Positions 42,328-51,465 of a stretch of DNA of 52,525 bases are shown here, piece by piece. The DNA comes from an uncultured Methylococcaceae bacterium (GTDB lineage: Bacteria; Pseudomonadota; Gammaproteobacteria; Methylococcales; Methylomonadaceae). The notes under the pieces were generated by a model that had not been told where the DNA came from, did no database searches, and saw nothing but the letters and a program-made list of their open reading frames with translations. Positions within the stretch are counted from its first letter, which is position 1. Every line of letters starts with the position of its first letter. A program made the translations under genes and the position numbers. The DNA is taken from contig CAIPPE010000012.1 of the NCBI GenBank assembly GCA_903866825.1, positions 1 to 52,525 of the forward strand, read 5' to 3'.

Positions 42328-42392
42328 TGATATTCCAGTTTAAGAAAAGAGTTAAAGTTGTTAAGTTTGTTTGGTTCTATTGGGTCAAACGG

Positions 42393-43079
42393 TTATTTAT
42401 GAAAATGCTCACTTGGACAAATGCCCTGCCGTAGGCTAATAATTGGCCAGTTGTTGGTTTCAGCAAAGTCTGTTAGCTTTTCATCAGGATCAACAGCCAC
42501 TGGATTATCCACTAATTTAAGCAACGGTAGGTCATTATGAGAGTCACTATAGAACCAGCTACCGTGCATATTTTCTGTTGAGTTTTTTAACCAGTCTTCT
42601 AATAGTTTTACCTTACCTTCCTGGAAGCAAGGAATGCCATTATAGCTCCCTGTATATTTCCCTTCGATGAACTCGGGGGTTGTTGCCAATAAATTATCAA
42701 TTCCATAAAGGTTTACAATCGGCTCGGTAACAAATCGGTTGGTCGCGGTAATGACCAATAAAGTGTCGCCTCGCTCTTTATGTTTAGCGATCAGTTCAAA
42801 AGCGGGCTTTAATAATATTGGGGTAATGACATCCTGTATGAATTGAGATCGCCACTTATAAAGTTGGTTAGTGTCATTTTCTGCTAGTGGCTTTAGAGAA
42901 AAATTTAAAAACTCAACGATATCCAGAGAGCCTTGTTTGTATTGATTATAGAATTTTAAATTGGAGCTTTCGTAATAATCATTATCAACTATACCTTGGT
43001 CGACAAGAAATTGTCCCCATAAGTAATCGCTGTCATCGGCTAGCAGGGTATTATCTAAATCAAAAATTGCTAAACTCAC
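42393..43079 (-). CDS. HAD-IB family phosphatase
   Basis: The 228-residue protein has the HAD motifs LAIFDLDNTLLADDSDYLWG (nucleophile Asp), LLVITATNRFV (motif II), a Lys in FQEGKVKLLED (motif III) and YSDSHNDLPLL (motif IV). It is of the SerB-like IB subclass with a helical cap, close to proteins annotated as phosphoserine phosphatase homologues or CicA. Substrate unknown. It lies 66 bases upstream of the PatZ-like gene on the same strand and is divergent from rppH. Confidence 0.85.
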   Translation of the reverse strand: MSLAIFDLDNTLLADDSDYLWGQFLVDQGIVDNDYYESSNLKFYNQYKQGSLDIVEFLNFSLKPLAENDTNQLYKWRSQFIQDVITPILLKPAFELIAKHKERGDTLLVITATNRFVTEPIVNLYGIDNLLATTPEFIEGKYTGSYNGIPCFQEGKVKLLEDWLKNSTENMHGSWFYSDSHNDLPLLKLVDNPVAVDPDEKLTDFAETNNWPIISLRQGICPSEHFHK

Positions 43080-43236
43080 GTTAAACCTGTCTGAAGTAAT
43101 TAAAAGGATTGTGTGCTCTGGTAACCAGGGGGCTTTTATGGAACAATGGAACCATTATAAACAAGCTAACCTATTTTGTAATTTAACCATTGAGTAAGAT
43201 TAAGATATAGGGCTGATAAAAGATACAGGTTTTAAC

Positions 43237-43788
43237 ATGATAGACTCTAAAGGATACCGGCCTAATGTCGGGATCATCCTTTGCAATGACGAGGGTCGTG
43301 TGTTTTGGGCAAAACGGATGGGTGTCAACGCTTGGCAGTTTCCGCAAGGCGGAATCAATGACAACGAAGACCCTGAAACAGCGATGTATCGTGAATTGTG
43401 GGAAGAAACCGGATTACAGCAACAACACGTTGAATTGCTGGGGCGGACGCGCTATTGGTTGAGATATCAATTGCCAGAGCGTTATATTCGCAAAAGCTCT
43501 ATGCCTTTGTGTATAGGGCAAAAGCAAATTTGGTATATGTTGCGTTTGTTAACTCAGGATTCAAATGTGCGATTTGATCACTGTGCCAAGCCTGAATTTG
43601 ATAGCTGGCGCTGGGTAGATTATTGGGAACCATTGAATGATGTGGTGTATTTTAAGCGTAAAGTCTACCAAAAAGCCATGAGTGAGTTAGGTGCTATACT
43701 GGCGATTGATTCTGTGCCTGTTAATCCTGCCGGCTTTTTGGAGCAGGCGATTAAATTTAAGCAAGTCAAGGCATTAAAGTCGAAATAA
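43237..43788 (+). CDS. rppH: RNA pyrophosphohydrolase RppH
   Basis: The 183-residue protein starts [20 protein letters not shown] and carries a perfect Nudix box ([20 protein letters not shown], then TGL). [20 protein letters not shown] is the family C-terminal strand-helix. RppH removes pyrophosphate from the 5' end of mRNAs and so triggers their decay. The gene has its own upstream region and converges on epmB. Confidence 0.95.
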   Translation: MIDSKGYRPNVGIILCNDEGRVFWAKRMGVNAWQFPQGGINDNEDPETAMYRELWEETGLQQQHVELLGRTRYWLRYQLPERYIRKSSMPLCIGQKQIWYMLRLLTQDSNVRFDHCAKPEFDSWRWVDYWEPLNDVVYFKRKVYQKAMSELGAILAIDSVPVNPAGFLEQAIKFKQVKALKSK

Positions 43789-43816
43789 CTATTTTAAGCA
43801 TAACGGTTGCTTTGGC

Positions 43817-44836
43817 CTAAGAAACGTTTTTTTTTGACAAAGCGCCCGCCTGTTCTTTAACTAATTTAGGTACTAGATAGCCTGGTAGGGTAAGTTGAAG
43901 TTGTCTAATCAGTTCAACAGCGACTGTTTCTGACACTTCAAAATGCCCTGTGCCAGTGGCTTTGTCCAATAAATGTAAATAATAAGGGATGACACCTTGA
44001 GAAAATAGTTTCTCGCTTAAGTCACGCAATATGTTTGCATGATCATTGACATCTTTAAGTAATACTGACTGATTAAATAAGTTAATGCCACTGTTTCGTA
44101 ATAGTGCTAAGGCGTTTATAACTCGGGTGTTTATCTCATTAGCATGATTGCAATGAACTACTATCACAATTTGTTGGGTGCTTTCGGTCAACGTGCTAAT
44201 TAGCTTTTCGGTTATTCTGGCAGGTAAAACAATGGGTAGGCGAGTATGTATTCTGATGCGTTTTAAATGCTTTATAGTATTTAACTTCTGAATCAGTTGT
44301 GTTAATCGATCATCACTCAGTAATAAGGGGTCTCCACCACTTAAAATGACTTCAGAAACTTCGGGGTCAGCGCTTAAGTATTGAATGCCAGCATCTTCAT
44401 GTTGTTTGCTGAGTTGGCGGTCTGCATAGGGAAAGTTACGACGAAAACAGTAGCGACAGTTAATTGCGCAGCTTCCTGTGTTGATAAATAAAACTCTTCC
44501 ATGATATTTGTGTAAAACTCCGGTTTGAGGGGCAGCTGCTAAATCGCCCACGGGATCGTCACTAAAGTCAGGATAAACAGTGAGTTCATCTTTAATCGGC
44601 AATACTTGCCGCAATAATGGGTCATAAGGGTTATTTTTTTCAATGCTGGCAGCGAAGCTGACTGGCACCTTGATCGGGAAGTTTTTTGCTGCGTTAACAG
44701 ACGCTGGAAGGTCCTCAGGAGATAGCTGTAGATAACGGCATAGGTCTTCAATAGTGTTAAAAGCTTCGGCAAGCTGTTGTTGCCAATTTTTAGTAAAGTG
44801 AAGGGTTTCGTCAAGTTGTTCAAACATGAAAGTCAT
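43817..44836 (-). CDS. epmB: EF-P (R)-beta-lysylation protein EpmB (lysine 2,3-aminomutase family)
   Basis: The 339-residue radical SAM protein has FINTGSCAINCRYCFRRNFP with the C-x3-C-x2-C cluster motif, then VILSGGDPLLLSDDRL. It isomerises (S)-alpha-lysine to (R)-beta-lysine, which EpmA attaches to EF-P. It is divergent from efp across a 75-base gap with a palindromic -10-like element, placing all three EF-P genes side by side. Confidence 0.94.
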   Translation of the reverse strand: MTFMFEQLDETLHFTKNWQQQLAEAFNTIEDLCRYLQLSPEDLPASVNAAKNFPIKVPVSFAASIEKNNPYDPLLRQVLPIKDELTVYPDFSDDPVGDLAAAPQTGVLHKYHGRVLFINTGSCAINCRYCFRRNFPYADRQLSKQHEDAGIQYLSADPEVSEVILSGGDPLLLSDDRLTQLIQKLNTIKHLKRIRIHTRLPIVLPARITEKLISTLTESTQQIVIVVHCNHANEINTRVINALALLRNSGINLFNQSVLLKDVNDHANILRDLSEKLFSQGVIPYYLHLLDKATGTGHFEVSETVAVELIRQLQLTLPGYLVPKLVKEQAGALSKKNVS

Positions 44837-44864
44837 TATTTAAGTTTTCTATCGATTGTTACGT

Positions 44865-44876
44865 CCATTATAATGG
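44865..44876. promoter_or_regulatory. Symmetric -10 element between epmB and efp
   Basis: CCATTATAATGG is a perfect 12-bp palindrome containing TATAAT on both strands (44869-44874 plus, 44867-44872 minus). Start sites would fall about 31 bases before efp and about 24 before epmB, good leader lengths for both. Clear -35 hexamers are lacking on either side. Confidence 0.45.
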
Positions 44877-44911
44877 CTTAGTTTTATATAGTTTGTCATC
44901 TTGAGGATAAA

Positions 44912-45481
44912 ATGGCCATTTACAGTACCAATGAATTTAAATCCGGGTTAAAAATCATGTTAGATAATGACCCTTGTGCAATTATCGAAAATGAGTTTGT
45001 TAAGCCGGGTAAGGGGCAAGCCTTTAACCGGGTAAAGATCAGAAACCTTAAAACAGGTCGAGTGATTGAAAGGACTTTTAAGTCTGGCGAATCTCTTGAA
45101 GGCGCCGATGTTGTCGATGTTGAAATGCAATATTTATATAACGATGGCGAGTTTAGGCATTTCATGGTGCCTGATACCTTTGAGCAATACCAATGTGAAG
45201 AAAAATTAGTGGGTGATGCCAGTAAATGGCTTAAAGACCAGGATAACTGCACGGTTACTCTTTGGAACGATGCACCTTTATCAGTGACGCCTATTAATTT
45301 TGTCGAATTGGCTATTGTTGAGACTGATCCCGGTGTGCGGGGTGATACCTCAGGAGGTGGTGGTAAACCCGCTAAATTAGAAACCGGTGCTGTTGTTAGA
45401 GTGCCGTTATTTGTTCAGCAGGGCGAAGTGATTAAAGTGGATACACGTACGGGCGAATATATTTCACGCGTAAAAGAATAA
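44912..45481 (+). CDS. efp: Elongation factor P
   Basis: The 189-residue protein has the three OB/KOW domains of EF-P, with the modified loop [19 protein letters not shown]. Lys34 in PGKGQ is the residue lysylated by EpmA. EF-P rescues ribosomes stalled at polyproline. GAGG eight bases ahead supports the start. Its TAA overlaps the ATG of epmA by one base (TAATG). Confidence 0.97.
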   Translation: MAIYSTNEFKSGLKIMLDNDPCAIIENEFVKPGKGQAFNRVKIRNLKTGRVIERTFKSGESLEGADVVDVEMQYLYNDGEFRHFMVPDTFEQYQCEEKLVGDASKWLKDQDNCTVTLWNDAPLSVTPINFVELAIVETDPGVRGDTSGGGGKPAKLETGAVVRVPLFVQQGEVIKVDTRTGEYISRVKE

Positions 45482-46461
45482 TGCACAAAGAGTGGCAACC
45501 AACCTGTACTATTGACAATTTAAGACTACGGGCACAATTATTTCAAAGTATACGATGCTTTTTCTCAGCTAGAGATGTGCTAGAAGTTGAAACGCCTTTG
45601 TTGGGGCATGCGTGTGGAACAGATCCACAGTTAGATTTTTTTACGACGGATTATATTGCTCATCCTCAGCGTGATACTTTGTTTTTACAAACGTCGCCTG
45701 AGTTTGCTATGAAAAGGTTGCTTGCTGCGGGTAGTGGATCTATTTACCAGATTTGTAAAGCCTTCAGAAACGGTGAATCAGGGCGCTTTCATAACCCTGA
45801 ATTTACCCTGCTGGAGTGGTATCGCGTTGGTTTCAACCTATCTGAGTTAATGGATGAGGTTTCAGAGCTGATCCAATTCCTAAGTCCTGGATATTTATCT
45901 TTAAATGCGCCCCAGCGATTTACTTATCAAGATGTATTTCAGCGTATTACGGGCTTGGATCCTTTAACGTTTTCTTATGCCGATTACAGTGCTTTCGCGT
46001 TGGCAAATGGCCAGCCCGAAGCCTTGCCTATTTGTGGGTATGAGCATGGCTTATGGCTGGATTTTATTTTTAGTCATTATATTCAGCCTCATTTAGGGCA
46101 AAGCGCCTTGTGTATGATCTACGGATATCCGGCTTGTCAGTCTTCATTGGCGCGTCTTAATAGCCTTAATCCTTTGATTAGTGATCGAGTTGAAGTATTT
46201 ATAAATGGTATCGAGTTGGGTAATGGCTATTATGAATTGACTGATGCCAATGAACAAAATAGGCGATTTGATGAAGAAATTGCTATCAGATTAGAAAGTA
46301 ACCGCCCGGTAACGGTTAAAGACAAAAATCTCATTGCTGCTTTGGAATATGGCTTGCCAGAGTGTGCTGGGATCGCAATAGGTTTGGATCGTCTTTTGAT
46401 GGTATTAACCGGTAGTTTAACCATTAATGATGTGCTTAGCTTTCCTGTCCATAGGGCTTAA
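45481..46461 (+). CDS. epmA: EF-P lysyltransferase EpmA (GenX/PoxA)
   Basis: The 326-residue protein is a class II lysyl-tRNA-synthetase core without the anticodon-binding domain: QICKAFRNGESGRFHNPEFT (motif 2), VEVFINGIELGNGYYEL, and GIAIGLDRLLMVLTG (motif 3). It activates (R)-beta-lysine and places it on EF-P Lys34. Its start overlaps the efp stop, ensuring coupled production of enzyme and substrate. Confidence 0.96.
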   Translation: MHKEWQPTCTIDNLRLRAQLFQSIRCFFSARDVLEVETPLLGHACGTDPQLDFFTTDYIAHPQRDTLFLQTSPEFAMKRLLAAGSGSIYQICKAFRNGESGRFHNPEFTLLEWYRVGFNLSELMDEVSELIQFLSPGYLSLNAPQRFTYQDVFQRITGLDPLTFSYADYSAFALANGQPEALPICGYEHGLWLDFIFSHYIQPHLGQSALCMIYGYPACQSSLARLNSLNPLISDRVEVFINGIELGNGYYELTDANEQNRRFDEEIAIRLESNRPVTVKDKNLIAALEYGLPECAGIAIGLDRLLMVLTGSLTINDVLSFPVHRA

Positions 46462-46480
46462 GATTATTTAAGATTTACTG

Positions 46481-46489
46481 TGATATAAT
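46481..46489 (+). promoter_or_regulatory. Extended -10 promoter element upstream of bamA
   Basis: TGATATAAT matches the extended -10 consensus (TGn-TATAAT). No good -35 is seen, as allowed for such promoters. It would give a leader of about 45 bases before the bamA start at 46542. Confidence 0.5.
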
Positions 46490-46541
46490 TTAACTGTTTT
46501 TTAATTGTTTAGACTTTGATCTTTTATTTTTAACCTCCCAC

Positions 46542-48878
46542 ATGAAATCAAATACTTTTTCTTGCTTATTATTGCTTGGTTTACTGGTCTCATCTGGGGT
46601 TGAGGCTGACGAAGAGTTCGTTGTTAGCGATATTCAGGTTAAAGGCTTGCAACGTATTGCGTTAGGAACTGTTTATAGTTATCTGCCAGTAAATGTTGGA
46701 GAAAAATTCTCTTTAGACAATGTTTCTCCCGCTATTAAAGCGCTGTTTAAAACTGGCTTTTTTAAAGATGTTTCTCTGGAAAGAGAGGGGTCAACACTGA
46801 TTGTTAATGTGGTTGAGCGGCCCTCAATTGCAAAAGTTGTTTTTGAAGGGAATAAAGATCTTAGTAAGGATGATTTAACCAAAGCGCTCGATAAGATCGG
46901 CCTAGCTGAAGGTAAGATATTTGATAGACAAATATTGGATAAAGTTGAGCAGGAGTTGACTCGTCAGTATTTAAGTCATGGAAAGTATGGCTTAAAGATT
47001 AAGATCGATGTCGCTAATTTAACCCGGAATCGGGTCGGCATTAATATTAAAATTTCGGAAGGTCGAGTCACTAAAATTAAGCAGATCAACATTGTTGGCA
47101 ATACGGCTTTTGAGGAGAAGGTATTGCTCAAAACGTTCGAGCTTAGTACCTCGAATATCTTATCTTTTTACACTAAAGACGATCAGTACTCCAAACAAAA
47201 ATTAGCGGCAGACTTGGAGACCTTGCGGTCTTATTATCTGGACCGGGGATATATTAATTTTTCGGTTGAATCGACTCAGGTTGCCATTACACCGGATAAA
47301 AAGGATATTTATGTCACTATCAATATCAAAGAAGGTGATGTTTATAAACTTAATAAAGTGAAGTTGTCGGGTAATCTGGTTGTTGCTCCGAATGATTTGA
47401 TCAAGTTGGTGAGTGTAGGCCCTGGTGAAATATTCTCTAGAAAGAATGCGACCGAAACCTCAAAAGCCATTCAGGATCGTTTAGGTGATGAAGGCTATGC
47501 GTTTGCGAACGTTAATATGGTGCCTGAAATTAATGAGGCAGACAAAACAGTCGATATGGCTTTTTTTGTTGATCCCGGTAAGCGTGTTTATGTTCATCGT
47601 ATTAATATGAGTGGAAACTCTAAAACGCGAGACGAGGTATTGCGTCGTGAAATGCGTCAAATGGAAGCAAGCTGGGCATCGAATTCTAAAATCCAGCGCT
47701 CAAAGACCCGTCTTGAAAGATTAGGCTATTTTGAAAGTGTTAATGTGGAAACGCCACCGGTAGTAGGCACTACCGATCAGATTGATGTTAATTATACCGT
47801 GGTAGAAAAATCTTCAGGTAATCTGTCCGCAGGTGTCGGTTTCTCACAGGTTCAAGGGATTGTGTTGAACGCAAATATTGCCCAGAACAACATATTTGGA
47901 TCAGGTAAGCAGGTTAATATTGCTTTTAATAACAGTAGTTATATTACTAGCTATCAATTTGGTTTTGCTAATCCCTATTTTACAACTGATGGAGTGAGTC
48001 AAGGGTATAACCTGGGTTATACAAAGCGGAATGCAGGGGCGATTAACATTGCTAACTATAATACCAATATCATGAATGCGGGTATTAATTTTGGGCTCCC
48101 TTTAAATGAGTTTGATCAGGTCCGTTTTGATACGGATATCAAGCATACTACATTAGGTACGACGGCTTATTCATCCAAACAAATTAATGATTTCATCCTT
48201 GGACAAGGGAGTACGTTTTTAACTTACAGTCAGGGCATTAGTTGGGTGCATGATACCTTTAACAGAGCCATGTTTCCTAATTCGGGTGCTCAACAACGTT
48301 TGTCTGGTGTAGCAACAATACCAGGTAGTGATTTGGAATATTATAAAATTGGCTATAGGCAACAGCGTTACTTTCCTTTAGCCAAAGACTTTACTTTTAA
48401 GTTGAATGGTGAGGTGGGTTATGCGGGTGGTTATGGAAACACGCATGCTTTACCCTTCTTTGAAAACTATTTTATGGGTGGTTCTGGCTCGGTGCGTGGT
48501 TATAGAAACAATACCATGGGTCCAAGAGATTCGAATGGATACCCAATAGGTGGTTCTGTTAAAATTATTGCTAACGCGGAGTTGTTTTTTCCGGTTCCAT
48601 TCATGTCAGATACCAAGTCTGTTCGTTTAGGTACTTTCTTTGATGCCGGATCGCTTAGTAATACTTTTTCCGCGAGTAACATGAAGTTTTCTGCCGGCCT
48701 TTCAGGCGAGTGGTTGTCACCTTTTGGTGCGTTATCAGTGAGTGCAGCTTATCCTATTAATAGAGGGAGCTATACCTATAACACCTATAATCCCGCGAAT
48801 GGCATCGATCCTGGCTCTGTTATCACCAGCAAAGATCAAACGCAGTTCTTCCAATTCAATTTTGGTCAAAATTTCTAA
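46542..48878 (+). CDS. bamA: Outer-membrane protein assembly factor BamA
   Basis: The 778-residue protein has a signal peptide (SCLLLLGLLVSSGVEA), five POTRA domains (to about residue 425; for example FVVSDIQVKGLQRIALGTVY), and a 16-strand barrel with the conserved GGSGSVRGYRNNTMGPR loop (VRG[F/Y] motif). It inserts barrel proteins into the outer membrane with Bam lipoproteins. skp follows, as in other gammaproteobacteria, but rseP, usually upstream, is replaced by epmA. The protein ends in FNFGQNF, with a terminal Phe typical of outer-membrane proteins. Confidence 0.97.
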   Translation: MKSNTFSCLLLLGLLVSSGVEADEEFVVSDIQVKGLQRIALGTVYSYLPVNVGEKFSLDNVSPAIKALFKTGFFKDVSLEREGSTLIVNVVERPSIAKVVFEGNKDLSKDDLTKALDKIGLAEGKIFDRQILDKVEQELTRQYLSHGKYGLKIKIDVANLTRNRVGINIKISEGRVTKIKQINIVGNTAFEEKVLLKTFELSTSNILSFYTKDDQYSKQKLAADLETLRSYYLDRGYINFSVESTQVAITPDKKDIYVTINIKEGDVYKLNKVKLSGNLVVAPNDLIKLVSVGPGEIFSRKNATETSKAIQDRLGDEGYAFANVNMVPEINEADKTVDMAFFVDPGKRVYVHRINMSGNSKTRDEVLRREMRQMEASWASNSKIQRSKTRLERLGYFESVNVETPPVVGTTDQIDVNYTVVEKSSGNLSAGVGFSQVQGIVLNANIAQNNIFGSGKQVNIAFNNSSYITSYQFGFANPYFTTDGVSQGYNLGYTKRNAGAINIANYNTNIMNAGINFGLPLNEFDQVRFDTDIKHTTLGTTAYSSKQINDFILGQGSTFLTYSQGISWVHDTFNRAMFPNSGAQQRLSGVATIPGSDLEYYKIGYRQQRYFPLAKDFTFKLNGEVGYAGGYGNTHALPFFENYFMGGSGSVRGYRNNTMGPRDSNGYPIGGSVKIIANAELFFPVPFMSDTKSVRLGTFFDAGSLSNTFSASNMKFSAGLSGEWLSPFGALSVSAAYPINRGSYTYNTYNPANGIDPGSVITSKDQTQFFQFNFGQNF

Positions 48879-48916
48879 CAGAAGTTGTTTAGATTCTAGG
48901 GCTTATCCCCTATAAT

Positions 48917-48946
48917 TTGACAGATATTATTCCATTTACTTATTTT
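48917..48946 (+). promoter_or_regulatory. Candidate sigma-70 promoter of skp
   Basis: TTGACA (48917-48922) is followed after 18 bases by TATTTT (48941-48946), giving a leader of about 25 bases before the skp start at 48978. It lies 38 bases after bamA, so skp may be transcribed both with bamA and alone. Confidence 0.4.
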
Positions 48947-48977
48947 AACTTAACTATAACCCGAGATCGATTTAACA

Positions 48978-49481
48978 ATGAAAAAGAAAATTGCTTTATT
49001 TTTAGGACTAATGTTTGTTGGAAACGTCAGTTATGCGGACTTAAAGATTGGTGTTATCAATATGAATGCGGTTCTTGAAAAAACACCCCAAATGGAGAAA
49101 GTAAAAAAACGCTTTGATCAGAAGTTTGGTGCGCGTGGTAAGCAGTTAGAAACCCAACAAAAAGAAATTCAAGCTTTGGAAGACAAAGTTAACAAGGATG
49201 GCGCTATCATGAGTGAAAGTGAGAAGCGTAACATTTCAAAAGATTTTCAAACCAAGCTACGTGATTTCAAAAAAGCACAGCAGGAATTTAATGAAGACAT
49301 TAACGCCAATCGTAATGAAGAGTTAGGTAAGTTACAACGTGGTATTGTCGAAGTTGCCAGCAAAATTGCTAAAGATGAAGACTTTGATTTATTACTTCTT
49401 TCAGATGTTGTTGTTTATAAGAAAGAACAATTTGATATTACTGAACAAGTTGTAAAAAAACTGTCCTCAATTCCTGAGTAA
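48978..49481 (+). CDS. skp: Periplasmic chaperone Skp (OmpH family)
   Basis: The 167-residue product has a signal peptide (KIALFLGLMFVGNVSYA) and the OmpH fold, beginning LKIGVINMNAVLEKTPQ and continuing as a long coiled-coil hairpin rich in Lys, Gln and Glu. Skp trimers hold unfolded outer-membrane proteins on the way to BamA. The usual next gene, lpxD, is missing; fabZ follows after 114 gene-free bases. Confidence 0.94.
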   Translation: MKKKIALFLGLMFVGNVSYADLKIGVINMNAVLEKTPQMEKVKKRFDQKFGARGKQLETQQKEIQALEDKVNKDGAIMSESEKRNISKDFQTKLRDFKKAQQEFNEDINANRNEELGKLQRGIVEVASKIAKDEDFDLLLLSDVVVYKKEQFDITEQVVKKLSSIPE

Positions 49482-49595
49482 TTCAGTTTTAGGTAATACG
49501 GTAACGTTTTTATGAGTTTTAGGCTGTTGTCTTAGTTTGTATGACTTAATGTTATTAGCTTAAAACTTCTTTTTTTAATTAAAGCACTCTAAATT

Positions 49596-50039
49596 ATGTC
49601 TATTACGTTAGATATTTTACAAATTCAAGCATTTTTGCCACATCGATATCCGTTCTTATTGGTCGACAAGGTGATTGAATGTGAACCAGGGATCAGGTTG
49701 TTAGGAGTGAAAAATGTCACTTATAACGAACCTTTTTTTCAAGGCCATTTCCCACAAAAGCCCATTATGCCAGGTGTGCTCATATTAGAGGCCTTGGCAC
49801 AAACAACAGGTTTGTTAGCTTCGGAAACTGCGGGAGATGAATTGGCAGGCATGATTTATTATTTGGTGGGTATTGATAAAGCTAAATTTAAAAGGCCTGT
49901 TGTTCCGGGAGATCAATTGATGTTAGAGTCAACATTCGTTAAAAGTAAACGCAATATATGGGCCTTTGAGTGTCGCGCTGAAGTCGATGGTGAGTTTGTG
50001 GCCAGTGCAGAAATTAGATGTGCAGCGGTGGTAGATTGA
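49596..50039 (+). CDS. fabZ: 3-hydroxyacyl-ACP dehydratase FabZ
   Basis: The 147-residue hot-dog protein has [13 protein letters not shown] with the catalytic His and [20 protein letters not shown] with the catalytic Glu. It dehydrates 3-hydroxyacyl-ACP in fatty acid synthesis, competing with LpxA for the same pool, and the two genes overlap here. The stop TGA lies inside the TTG start of lpxA. Confidence 0.97.
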   Translation: MSITLDILQIQAFLPHRYPFLLVDKVIECEPGIRLLGVKNVTYNEPFFQGHFPQKPIMPGVLILEALAQTTGLLASETAGDELAGMIYYLVGIDKAKFKRPVVPGDQLMLESTFVKSKRNIWAFECRAEVDGEFVASAEIRCAAVVD

Positions 50040-50812
50040 GTTCGATTCATCCAACCGCTATCATCGATAGTCATGCTGAAATTGCGGATAATGTATCCGT
50101 TGGGCCATTTTCTGTCATCGGTGCGGATGTAAAAATCGATTCGGGTACAGTGATAGGGCCGCATACAGTTATTAAGGGTCCAACCTCTATTGGTAAAGAT
50201 AATCGTATTTATCAGTTCGCTTCTATTGGTGAAGATCCTCAGGACAAAAAATATGCGGCTGAAGTAACGCGACTTGAAATTGGTGATAGAAACACTATCC
50301 GAGAGTTCACTTCTATGCATAGAGGAACTCAGCAGGATCATTGTGTTACCAAAATAGGTAATGACAATTTGTTTATGGCTTATACCCATGTTGCCCATGA
50401 TTGTATTATTGGTGATCATGTCATCATGGCAAACGGTGCATCCTTAGCAGGGCATGTTCGACTTAATAGCTATGCTATTTTGGGTGGGTTTACTTTAGTT
50501 CATCAATTTACCCAGGTAGGTCAACATAGTTTTGCTGCCATGGGCAGTGCAATAACACAAGATATTCCGCCCTTCATTATGGTAGGCGGTAAGCCGACCC
50601 GTCCTCATGGCATTAATTCAGTGGGTATGGAACGTAATGGAATATCGCCTGAAGATATCCGTTTAATCAGGAATGCTTACAAGCTGATTTATAAAATGAA
50701 TTTACGTCTGGAAGATGCCATAGAGAAGATGGAAGAAATGGCGGGTGAAAGCGAACAACTAGCAGGGATGATCAGCTTTTTAAGGAATGTTAATAGAGGA
50801 ATATTGCGATAG
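50036..50812 (+). CDS. lpxA: UDP-N-acetylglucosamine acyltransferase LpxA
   Basis: The TTG at 50036 is preferred since it gives the normal family start [18 protein letters not shown]; an ATG at 50018 lies in fabZ and would add six unrelated residues. The 258-residue protein is a left-handed hexapeptide-repeat helix with the catalytic His in [14 protein letters not shown] and a C-terminal helical domain. It acylates UDP-GlcNAc, the first step of lipid A synthesis. Overlap with fabZ (TTGA) means translation is coupled. Confidence 0.95.
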   Translation: MSSIHPTAIIDSHAEIADNVSVGPFSVIGADVKIDSGTVIGPHTVIKGPTSIGKDNRIYQFASIGEDPQDKKYAAEVTRLEIGDRNTIREFTSMHRGTQQDHCVTKIGNDNLFMAYTHVAHDCIIGDHVIMANGASLAGHVRLNSYAILGGFTLVHQFTQVGQHSFAAMGSAITQDIPPFIMVGGKPTRPHGINSVGMERNGISPEDIRLIRNAYKLIYKMNLRLEDAIEKMEEMAGESEQLAGMISFLRNVNRGILR

Positions 50813-50850
50813 GCGCCGAAGTTGATTTTAAGCATTTATCGTATAGTTCT

Positions 50851-51420
50851 TTGATTGCGGGTGTTGATGAAGCGGGTAGAGGGCCTCTCGCGGGTCCTGT
50901 AGTGGCTTCAGCTGTTATTCTTGACCCTTCCCGGCCTATTGGCGGTCTAGCTGATTCTAAAGTGCTTAGCGAGCGTAAACGGGATGCCCTCTTTGATGAG
51001 ATTAAGGAAAATGCCTTAAGTTGGGCTATTGCATTTGCGACTGTTGAAGAGATTGATGAGCTTAATATCCTGCAAGCGACCTTATTAGCCATGCAACGGG
51101 CTGTGAATGGCTTAGCCATTCAGCCTGATCAAGTCTTGGTTGATGGAAATCAACTCCCTAAATTATCTATGCCTGCTCAGGCGATTATTAAAGGTGATAG
51201 TAAAGTTCAGGCTATCAGTGCCGCCTCGATATTGGCAAAGGTTGAGCGCGATCGGTTGATGGTTAATCTGGATAAAGAATATCCCGAATTTACTTTTCGT
51301 CAGCATAAGGGGTATGGCACAAAGCAGCATTTAAACGAGATTGATAAATTCGGTATTATGCCTATTCACAGAAAATCGTTTAACCCAATTAAAACCATGC
51401 TAGCCAGACAGAGGTCATAA
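50851..51420 (+). CDS. rnhB: Ribonuclease HII
   Basis: The protein has the RNase HII active site [20 protein letters not shown], then [24 protein letters not shown] and [18 protein letters not shown]. It removes misincorporated ribonucleotides and RNA primers. From a TTG at 50851 it is 189 residues and starts [11 protein letters not shown]. The same frame is open upstream to near the lpxA stop with no ATG, GTG or TTG, yet reads plausibly ([11 protein letters not shown]); an ATA at 50811 follows AGAGGA at 8 bases. The true start is therefore unclear. Confidence 0.93.
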   Translation: MIAGVDEAGRGPLAGPVVASAVILDPSRPIGGLADSKVLSERKRDALFDEIKENALSWAIAFATVEEIDELNILQATLLAMQRAVNGLAIQPDQVLVDGNQLPKLSMPAQAIIKGDSKVQAISAASILAKVERDRLMVNLDKEYPEFTFRQHKGYGTKQHLNEIDKFGIMPIHRKSFNPIKTMLARQRS

Positions 51421-51443
51421 AACAGGTTACTTACTACCTGTTT
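51420..51443. terminator. Hairpin between convergent rnhB and topA
   Basis: AAACAGGT (51420-51427) pairs with ACCTGTTT (51436-51443) around an 8-base loop. It sits directly at the rnhB stop and 22 bases beyond the topA stop and is moderately stable, so it may serve both directions. Confidence 0.5.
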
Positions 51444-51465
51444 GGGTTATAACTCTGGTTTAAGG

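Noticed and set aside
49913-50419. A 168-codon minus-strand ORF across fabZ and lpxA
   Set aside because: It is antisense to two well-supported essential genes and its translation lacks any domain.
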